64,000 bases of DNA from Chlorophyllum brunneum (taxonomy: Eukaryota > Basidiomycota > Agaricomycetes > Agaricales > Agaricaceae). The stretch covers positions 2,480,001 through 2,544,000 of the forward strand of contig OY756144.1 in assembly GCA_963576785.1 (NCBI GenBank). Direction: 5' to 3'. The notes under the pieces are model-generated. The model saw only the letters and a list, made by a program, of their open reading frames with translations. It had not been told where the DNA came from and searched no databases. A program made the translations under genes and the position numbers. The first letter of the stretch is position 1, and every line of letters starts with the position of its first letter. Positions 9,935-18,622 of this stretch are shown in pieces.

Positions 9935-11180
9935 ATGAGTAGTAGTAGCTCATCAAGAACACCAAAAAGACCAAGAGCTCCAAGACCAACAGATATCCAG
10001 GGATTACCAATAACCACTGGATCCAAACAACAAACAGAACCAGATATTCCTAAAGGCCTTAAGTGGCAGAAATCTGATCACAGTGTAGATGAAGACATAG
10101 CTCTTTTCGAGACCCTATTCAACATAGATGTTTCTGAGACCACATCTGACATAGAAGTCACTGAGACCTTATTCAATACAGAAATCACTGAAGCCACATC
10201 CAATATAGAAATTGCTAAGACCTACAAAAACAGAGAATCCAAAATATCTAATATAGAAGTTGCTGAAACCCACAAGAATAAATACAGTGAACCAGAGACA
10301 GAATCAGAGATGGCTGATGAAATCAACTTCCCAAAGAACCTAGCCCTGGAACCAGAATACTTCAATAGAGATAGAACCAAGTTTGATGATTGGTGGAGAG
10401 CAATGTCCTTATAGACACTCTTCAACAAGATTGATGACAACGAACAAAAGATAATTGGAGTATTAGCATGAATAAAGGGAGGACTAGTAGGTTTTTATGC
10501 TAATGCCAAATTACAGACAATTCAAGACAAGAAAACACTGGCATTTGATGACTTTGCAAAGGAGATAGTAACCATTTTCTCCTTGGGGAATAGGAAAGCA
10601 ATAGTAGAAGGAGAAATTGAGTTGTTTAAATAGGGAAAGAGGAACACTGCAGACTTCTTAATAGAGTTTGAAGCATTGAAGACTCAAGTAGAAACAGACA
10701 ATGCACACACCATATTCCTCCTCAAATGACATACCAGAGCAGACATTATCTAAACCATTGTAGGCTATCTGCCAGCCTCAATCCCAGACATATACAACAA
10801 ATGGAGAAATATGATTATTACAGTAGGACAAGGATACAAAATGGCAGACATCACCTGAGGAAATGTCAGAACAAGCACAGGAGTCACATATGGAGGTAGA
10901 GAACAACCAATAAAGATTGGTAGATAGAGGGCAGACACTAATCAGAATGGCAAACCTAGATGTTTCAACTGCAACCTATACAGACATATCACCAAATATT
11001 GCCACAAGAAGACAAGGGTCACATATACCAAGATAACATGCTATAATTGTGGCAAATAGGACCATATCTTGAAAAATTGTAAAGCACCAAAGAAAGTACA
11101 CATCAAAGAGGTCACTGAGGAAATGGAGCAAAAAAAAGAGGCAAAGGAGGATTTTGCCGAAGGCTCCAAGTAGGCACAAT
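9935..11180 (+). pseudogene. Gypsy gag (nonsense-interrupted)
   Basis: The frame opens at ATG 9935 (MSSSSSSRTPKRPRAPRPTD). It has an acidic, imperfectly repeated segment (two near-copies of TLFN plus several IEV/IEI-A-(E/K)-T blocks), then the capsid-like stretch FDDWWRAMSL and FYANAKLQTIQ. The end has two CCHC zinc knuckles: CFNCNLYRHITKYC (from 10961) and CYNCGK-stop-DHILKNC. Stops replace expected Gln or Arg (for example FK-stop-GKRNTADF). Gag would bind and package element RNA. An eight-A run at 11130-11137 near its end is a candidate -1 frameshift site into pol. Confidence 0.85.
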
Positions 11181-14100
11181 CCTACGAGCCAATAAACCTA
11201 GAGCTCCTGTTTTATTTCACAATAGACAATATATGATTCCACAGAAACAGAACTCGACATGTGAACTTCTCCTCAACTCAATAATCAGAACAAAGAAGGG
11301 ACCTAAACAAATCACCACACTGGTAGATTCTGGATGTACCCACACATGTATAGTACAGAGAATAGTAGAAGAAGAACAAATCATGACCAAACCTCTCAAA
11401 ACACCAATATAAGTAATCAATGCCAATGGAACTGAGAACAAAAAAGGAAAAATAACAGATATGGCACAACTGGTATTAAGTAATGGTAAATACATGGAAG
11501 AAATTGAAGCAATGGTAACACAACTGGAGAGTGCAGATCTATATCTTGGACATGACTGGCTAGTCAAGCACAACCCAGAAATTGACTGGACAAACAACAT
11601 AATACACTTCAATAGATGTCCAAAGGATTGTACCACATACCACAATGACATATAGTTCAATGAGAGAATATGCACAGTAAAAGAACACATAGAGGAAAAG
11701 AAAACCAACTAAACAAACCTGGAAGACCTACTGACATATCTACAGCAATATACATACCTGTTCAACAAGAAGAACTTCGACAAACTGCCAGAACATACAA
11801 TATGGGACCACAAAATAAACCTGTTAGATGATGCGCCACCAGTACTACAGTCCAAAGTCTACCCAATGACATTAATGGAGAAACAAGAACTGTAGAAATT
11901 CATTGATGAGAACATTGCTTTAAGATGAATTTGACCATCACAGTCCCCCTATGCTACCCCATGCTTCTTTATACCCAAGAAAGATAGAACTAAATGACTG
12001 GTACAAAACTATAAAAAGTTGAATGAACATATAATCAAAGACAAGATGCCACTTCCACTCATAAGCAAAGTTATTGACTAACTCAAAATTGCAAAAGTCT
12101 TCAACAAACTTGATATCATCTGGGAATACAACAACATCAGGATAAGGGAAGGTAATGAATGGAAAGCAGTGTTTGTAACAAACAATAGACTATTTGAACC
12201 AACAGTCATATTTTTTGGAATAAATAACTTGCTAACAACATTCCAAAGGATAATGAATATGGTCTTTTGAGAGATGCTACACAAAAGGGCAATCATCAAC
12301 TATATGGATGACTTTGTCATCCCTGGGACCACACAACAGAATCTGGAAGACAGGACAAGACAATTCCTCAACATCATAGCAAAACATCAACTATACTTCA
12401 AAAAATCAAAGTGCTTATTTGACATGAAAGAAATACCTATATTGGGATTTGTGGTTGGACAGAACAGTATTAAAATGGAGGAGGAGAAGGTGAAAGTGGT
12501 AAAAGAGTGGCCAACACCCAAATCCCTAAAAAACATCAAGAAATTCCTAGGATTTGCAAACTTCTACCGAAAATTCATACACAACTTTAGTAACATAGTA
12601 ACTCTGCTATACAAGTTGAAGAAAAAGGACATGCAATGGGAATGGATGGAATAATAGCAACAAGCCTTCGAAAGAATCAAGGAAAAGATCGTAAGCAAAC
12701 TGGTACTAGTAATGGCACAAAACAAGAAATAATACAGAGTAGAAGTAGATGCATCAGGATATAGAGTAGGAGCAGTACTATTGCAGAAACAGGAAGAATA
12801 CTGGCACCCGATTGCATTCTACTCAAGAATGATAATATCCGCAGAATAAAACTATCAGATCTATGACAAAAAATTGCTAGCCATCTAAGAAGCAATCAAG
12901 ACCTGGAGACAATACTTACTCAATGCAGATAAAGCATTCGAAATATGGACTGATCACAAGAACCTAGAATATTTCCAAAAACCACAACAACTCACAGGAT
13001 GACAAGCAAGGTAGCAGATAGAGCTACAAGAATACCATTACATGCTAAAACACATCCCCAAAAAGACCAACACAAAAGTCAATGTCTTATCAAGACTAAC
13101 AAAAACTGATACCACCTAAGACAATACCAACATCATCTTACTACCTGACCACTTATTCATTGACAACACAATTACCACAATCCAAAAAATCTGGGAGATC
13201 TCAGGAGAAGAAGATCTGAAACACCAACTATAAAAGGAAACAAAAAGGGAAACACAGTGGCTGAAGAAAAAGGAGAAACGACTAGAGGAGATATGGGAGA
13301 TAGATGGAGTATTAATGTTTGAAGGAAGAATATATGTTCTGCCCAACAGCCAAATACAACAAGAAATACTTCAACAACACTACAACAAAACAGATGTAGG
13401 ACACCCAGGACAACACCAAATGATTGAACTCCTTAAACAGAGTTATTGGTGGCCTCAGATGTGCAATGACATCAAACAATACATCAGAGGGTATAAAGTA
13501 TGCCAATAACTCCAAACAAGACCAACAACATATCTCCATCCACTACTAACACCAGCAGAATCCTGGGAAGAAATATCAATTAACATGATAGGACCACTAC
13601 CAGAATCAGAAGGATATGACACAATACTTGTCATAGTTGATCATTTTAGCAAAATGATCAGACTACATACAGTTAATACCACCTTAACATCCAAGGAGCT
13701 AGGAAATATCTACTGAGATAACATATGGAGAACACATGGAATACCCTGCAGAATCTTTAGCAACAGAGGACTACAATTCACATCCAAATTCATGACAGAA
13801 CTATGCCGAGCAACAGAAACCCAGTGAAACTTATCCATGGCATACTACCCACAAACTGACAGTCAAACAGGTCAAGACATATATCAGAAATATAATAAAT
13901 CATGTGCAGAACAACTGGAAAAAATGGTTAGCCACAGTGGAATTCCAATACAATAACAAAATCCATACCACTACCAGATATTTGCCATTCAAAATAGTTT
14001 ATGGATGATACCCCTGGAAAGGGAATATAACAAATATTACCAAAGCACCTACAATCATGGAACAAATACAGGAGTTACAAAACATGTGACAAGAGGCAAT

Positions 14101-14630
14101 GAAGATGCTATAACACAGTCAGATGCAAATGGAGAAATACAACAATACTAAACCAGAACACAAGTATATTCCAGGAGAATAAGTTTGGCTCAAAATGAGT
14201 AACATTAGGACAACAAGACCAACCAAGAAGCTGGATCACAAATGATATGGACCATTCAGAATAAAAGTAAAAATAGGTGAAACAAGTTACCAACTGGAGT
14301 TGTCTGAAACATGGGCAATACATGATGTATTTAATAGCAAACTCCTCTCCCCCTATCAAAAACCTGAGTTTGACAACCAACATACCCCATTACTACCAAT
14401 GCCCAAGATTATCAATAATAAAGAACAATACAAAGTAGAAGAAATCTGAGGACACTGTACAAGAGGACAGCAAAATCAATTCCTAGTACATTGGAAAGGT
14501 TATACCCCCGAGGAAGACATATGGAAGGATGAGTCAGAACTAGAAAACACTAAGGAGGCAGTTCAAGAATTTTTAGACAAGATTTTGAGAATGAAACCTA
14601 TTAAAAGGGGGGGGGGGGGTAAAAAGTGAC
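11131..14630 (+). pseudogene. Gypsy pol with protease, RT, RNase H, integrase and chromodomain (nonsense-interrupted)
   Basis: Pol is in the -1 frame relative to gag. Protease: TTLVDSGCTHTCI (about 11320). Reverse transcriptase: LVQNYKKLNEH, then YMDDFVIPG (about 12300), then FLGFANFYRKFI. RNase H: VEVDASGYRVGAVLLQ (about 12740) and TDHKNLEYF. Integrase zinc finger: HYNKTDVGHPGQH...C...C (about 13380). Integrase core: INMIGPLPES and FSNRGLQFTS, where the two catalytic Asp expected in D-x-I-G and S-D-R-G are Asn. A frame slip occurs near 13870, after which the EFQYNN and KLDHKWYGPF segments follow. The chromodomain reads FLVHWKGYTPEEDIWKDESE (about 14480). More than 15 in-frame stops make it dead. 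A 13-G run (14607-14619) follows the chromodomain. Confidence 0.9.
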
Positions 14631-14684
14631 AATTATGAACAACAAACCTCACATTACAAGAGATCACTACACCTGACACACCTC

Positions 14685-15650
14685 ATGCTGTATCCACTGC
14701 ACTCTAGACTTTGCCAACTATATCCACAACACACTATGCATACCAAATGCAAACCCACCCCTTTTCTAGCCAATGACACAGAATTTGAACAAGAGCTCAA
14801 CAACCTCCTTGACTCTCAGTCTATCGAAGATCAGATCAAACACTATACCACCACAACCAAAGGACTCATGTACATTGCCCATACCATCAACAACCTCCAA
14901 ATCCAGGCCAAAGCCCTGAGCCATATCTTACTTGTTACTACTACCAGAGTCCTCCCAGCTGCCATATCAACTGGAAAACACAGACTCATGAAGGAACTAT
15001 TGGACAAAGCAGCTACCAATCTTAATGTATTAGTATACTCCAATGCAAAACAATGTATTCAAAGTACCTTAATTATGACAGGTGAAAGACTTAATTACCT
15101 CACCGACTCCAGTGACAACTTTACCTACAGACTTGTCTGAAAGCCAATGAATCTTGACTCATACACCCCTACTATCTTACCCAACAAACCACCTTACCAC
15201 AAAGATGACAAACAGGAATGGTTAGATGAAGGAATAGAGAGAATTGACAAATCAGTTCCAGACTATTTAATGGAACTGAATATGCGAGATGAAGTAGACC
15301 ACCTCCTTATACAACTACCCAACGTGGACCCATCATCCAAACCAATGATATTTAACCTGCCACTATCTTACCTCACACTTAAGGATGGAGGACAGTTCAA
15401 AGAAAACTACTAGGAAGAGATAGTACATAACCTCATTGCCACAGAGACTAACAACACCACTATATTCCAAGGATGCACTGTAGCCCTCTTTAGGGGAGGA
15501 CAGGACCATGCCTCTTTCTGGATCAGATGTTGACGCAAGTCAGGAGTCCTGATGATTGGCTCTACTAAATGTCAACTTGTCAATGCCTTACACAAAGAAC
15601 AAGACAACAAGTAGACTGTGACATTTCATGGGGTTATGAATGTAAAAAGG
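14685..15650 (+). pseudogene. accessory ORF between Gypsy pol and 3' LTR, unknown product
   Basis: One plus-strand frame stays open from 14685 to about 15650 apart from about four stops, each readable as a CGA, CAG or TGG mutation. It would encode roughly 320 aa, starting MLYPLHSRLCQLYPQHTMHT. It includes a helical segment (DQIKHYTTTTKGLMYIAHTI), then PDYLMELNMRDEVDHLLIQL, and a late FQGCTVALFRGGQDHASFWI. There is no transmembrane segment or signal peptide, so it is not an envelope-like protein. I recognise no family. It is far less eroded than chance predicts for this AT-rich sequence, which suggests it was under selection in the source element. Confidence 0.6.
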
Positions 15651-15657
15651 GAGATAT

Positions 15658-15963
15658 TGTTATGAACTATAGATAGACAGTACATTTCTATCATGCACCC
15701 ATCATACTCATCATTCCTATGTATCTATTTCATCCCCTTGTTTCATCCCTTGTGGCTGTACTCTTACTGACTCATTCTACTCATCCCCTATGACTCCTTT
15801 ACTCTGCTCTCTTATTCTTAGCTCTCACCACTAGTATATAAAGTGTAGTATTACTTGATGTATTCCTTACACTTTACCAATTGTATCATCCCTTACTCTT
15901 CTCTCTACTTCTTAGTCTTTATCCAAAGACTTGCAACCTGAGTCCTAGACTAAGGTCATAACA
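15658..15963 (+). repeat. 3' LTR of the Gypsy element
   Basis: Length 306 bp, TGTTATGA...TCATAACA, followed by target duplication AGGAA. It retains the less mutated ACACTTTACCAA initiator region at 15869-15880. Confidence 0.95.
15835..15842 (+). promoter_or_regulatory. TATA box in the Gypsy LTR
   Basis: TATATAAA begins 34 nt before the sequence complementary to the element's primer-binding site. That spacing places the transcript start at about 15869 and fits the self-priming model. The same box is present in the 5' LTR. Confidence 0.55.
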
Positions 15964-16070
15964 AGGAAGAGGGCTAGCACCTGCTCCAGGCATTGTCCCT
16001 GTACAGCCCTACCTCTTGGGGAGATAGCTAGCATGTCAAAACATATCGGGTTATTATAGACAGTAGAAAA

Positions 16071-16643
16071 TGTTGAGGAAATGACCATAACGAGTTGTTA
16101 TACTGGGGGCAGCAGTAAATGCAGTGGGAGAGAATGTAGGGTCTACTCACTGAGATAATAAGCTTCTATCTGATACCTGTAGAAAGGTAATTTGGATAGA
16201 CAGATATTATTGATAAAGTGGTCAGTGTCAGAGGTGTAAAGGTCAAAGTCAAGTAAATTGATACTAGTGTTGTACTCAAAGAGATAGGCAATGATGAAGA
16301 GGTTGTTCAATTGAACAAGATGCAGAACTAGGTCTGCTATATGGGGTTTATATACATATTGTAACATAGACGAGTTATACTACATAAAGTACTAGTAATG
16401 CATAGATTGTTCCTTATAACTCCCTTTAACTGCGACGTAGTGCCTGCGGAGTACTGCGGAACATAGTATACTAGTCATTGGTACTATGTAGAATAATCTA
16501 TCAAGTACTTATGATTCTCATTGTATGTAGAGCAACTTATAGGAAGTTACTACGGAATGAAGTTACTGGAAAGTAACAGATCAGTCTATTATTATCATAA
16601 CGACTTCATAGTCTATTTCTAGAATATGTCTGAAACTTCAACA
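16071..16643. repeat. solo LTR of the Copia family found at 24.7-32.1 kb
   Basis: These 573 bp begin TGTTGAGGAA and end CTTCAACA, and align along their whole length with the 572-bp LTRs at 24711-25282 and 31505-32076. No internal element sequence is attached, so it is the product of LTR-LTR recombination. Flanks are similar (TAGAAAA on the left, AGAAAGG on the right) but a clean 5-bp duplication is off by one base. Confidence 0.9.
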
Positions 16644-17247
16644 AGAAAGGAAACTGTAGGAAGATGGGGGAGTGAACAGGGAGAGAAATGGTTGAGGAAG
16701 AACCAGGGACTTAAAATGCATAGTAGAAGGCAGTGTTACTCATTACTAATTTATTTTCATTTTCCAGTCCATTTCGCATTAGGTAGAATACCACAGGCCT
16801 GAACCTGGAGAATGGGGTAGGACTCCTCTGGAATCTGGTGGGTCTGTTGGTCATGCCTGTTAGTAGGCCTGCAGTGACACCAACTATGCAGGTTACTGAC
16901 AGCTGGAAGCTTCGGCACTCAAGCTCCAGATCAAATGAGGATCCTCTCATTTTGGGGAGAGGGAGTGGTTTGCATTTGGATTTGATGAGAGGGTACTTTA
17001 GGTTTAGCCTACCTCGAGGGACTGTGATCGGGCACCCATTGTACTTTGGTACGCCCCTGAATACAGGGTTGATTTTTTTTAAAAAAAAAAGTACTTTTAA
17101 GTCTACAGTTGAGATTCACGTGCACTTTCTGGATGGTTAACATCCTTGGTCACCCGTCAGTCACATCGGCTGTACATGAATTGCCTCTACCTTACCTGAG
17201 CGAGGGACATGTGATGGTGCTTGTTTGACGCCGAGTACATAACAGAA
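16644..17247. other. repeat-derived intergenic sequence upstream of gene 17248
   Basis: No gene is readable. It includes the dispersed repeat at 16930-17074 and an A/T homopolymer stretch (TTTTTTTTAAAAAAAAAA near 17076-17091). The last 150 bp, after a return to mixed composition, should be the promoter of the next gene. Confidence 0.4.
16930..17074. repeat. dispersed repeat, copy 1
   Basis: This aligns with 32940-33078. Shared blocks include GATCAAATGAGG/GGTCAAATGAGG, TTGTACTTTGGTA and CCCCTGAATACAGGGT. Copy 2 is richer in A and T at the differing sites. The CCCTG-AATA-CAGGG block is a small hairpin, possibly an element end. Confidence 0.6.
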
Positions 17248-18565
17248 ATGCCGGACGAGCGTACTCTATCATCCCGCTCGTTTTTCCCGATTTCCACTGT
17301 TATCCGATTTATTCGGGAATATGGTCCCCACGACCGCGACCCCCAACTCGAGGATGTACTGAAGGTTATAAACTTCACCCTCTCCAGTCCCTCCGAGTGG
17401 TTACTATCTACAGAACAACCTTATAACATTCTCGTGGCTCTATATGACAGGATTACATTTAGGACCCTCGGCAATCCTACCACTGGCGATTTGTTGGTGT
17501 TATCCTTTGGAGAAACCGTAGGGGGGACTATGATGGATTTTGTGCTGGTCTGTAATTTTCTCAGTCTGGGACAGGATGAAGCATATCGGGCATTACGAGG
17601 GCTGCGATCGATTGTTGATGTTCCGCCACCTCAAGATGCGTCCGGTAGGCCGATTGGGACCTACGATAGTTATCCTTCGTTGTACTTGTCTTATTATTTT
17701 GGCGAAGATGAGAAACTTCTGGGCGTGGCAGACGCACGGAAGAAACTGCTCCAAAGAAGGGTGCAGATCCTGGAAGAATCTGTCGAGCAGGGTAAGGAGA
17801 ACCCTCTGTTGTTTACATCTATCGTATGTCAATGACAGTACCTCAGGTTTGTCCAGCATCGATGTATCGAGGATTCAATTATCGTGGATGGATTCGTCCA
17901 GAGCTTCTAATCTTCAGCAAAACCTCTTCGATGCATCTTTAGAAGGAGTAATGCTTGAGGCTCAGCTACGCAAGAGCTTCCTCGATGATGATTCCGTTAG
18001 ACTGGAGTGCTTGTTTCAAAACCTCGACTACAGGAGATATATCAAGTTCTTTGGGACCCGGGAAAACCTTCTGGGAGGTCGCGTTGCTCCTGAGGTTCGT
18101 ATTATACAATCTTGAGATGTGTCGCGTTGAGAATGCTAAGGCAAAAGCAGTCCTTGAAAGTCTATCTTCACTGTTGGGGATTTATCCGCAGAGTTGAGTT
18201 CGAGAATCTGGATCTGAATCGCGTTAGGTGGAATGAGGAAGCCTGCCTGTTGCATATCAACTGGATGCTGTCGCCTATTATGAACGAAGTAGCGGATGCC
18301 TGGTTTATGAATTTATGTAATGTAAGTCTTGTGCATTGAGACCCGTCGTCACCAAATTTAAAAGAGCGGTGTACAGTCATCGATCCCAAGAGTGTTATTT
18401 GGCGGCATTCCTGATCGGCAAAGGGAAAGGGATGTCAGGCAGGATTTCGGGACGAAATGCCGGAAGGTACCCAAACTTGGTGGATATCTGCTTGGGAAGG
18501 AGGACAAAAGCTGCCTGTTTTTATTCTGTGTTGCTGAGGAGAAGGCAGGGATGTATCTTATGTAG
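17248..18565 (+). CDS. unrecognised protein, about 377 aa
   Basis: Proposed exons are 17248-17791, 17847-18094, 18148-18316 and 18393-18565, all in phase. The N-terminal exon opens MPDERTLSSRSFFPISTVIR and is a 181-codon block with even codon use. The C-terminus reads FGGIPDRQRERDVRQDFGTK, then KVPKLGGYLLGKEDKSCLFL and CVAEEKAGMYLM. The protein is soluble and helical, with no signal peptide or TM segment. I do not recognise the family. Introns 2 and 3 use weaker donors (GTTCGT, GTAATG), so those two junctions are less sure than the first (GTAAGG). The stop lies only 57 nt before the likely ATG of the next gene on the same strand, unusually close for separate genes. Confidence 0.6.
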
Positions 18566-18622
18566 TGTATTAGTCAGCAAATGACGATAAAAGGGACTCA
18601 ATCGAGGACAAAAGGACACAGG

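Larger units (their letters stand above)
9525..15968 (+). mobile_element. complete, inactivated Ty3/Gypsy chromovirus-type LTR retrotransposon
   Basis: Two 306-bp LTRs (9530-9835, 15658-15963) both start TGTTATGA and end TAACA. They are flanked by the perfect 5-bp target duplication AGGAA (9525-9529, 15964-15968). Between them lie gag with two zinc knuckles, protease, reverse transcriptase, RNase H, integrase, chromodomain and an extra ORF, all on plus. The coding region is full of nonsense codons explained by C-to-T or G-to-A changes. The LTRs differ at about 20 sites by eye, all but one transitions. A purine tract (about 15643-15654) precedes the 3' LTR. The element appears to have inserted into older repeat sequence. 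Confidence 0.95.

Noticed and set aside
14607..14619. 13-G run as a polypurine tract marking the end of the Gypsy element
   Set aside because: The LTR boundaries and target duplication place the 3' LTR 1 kb further on, with its own purine tract; the G-run is internal.
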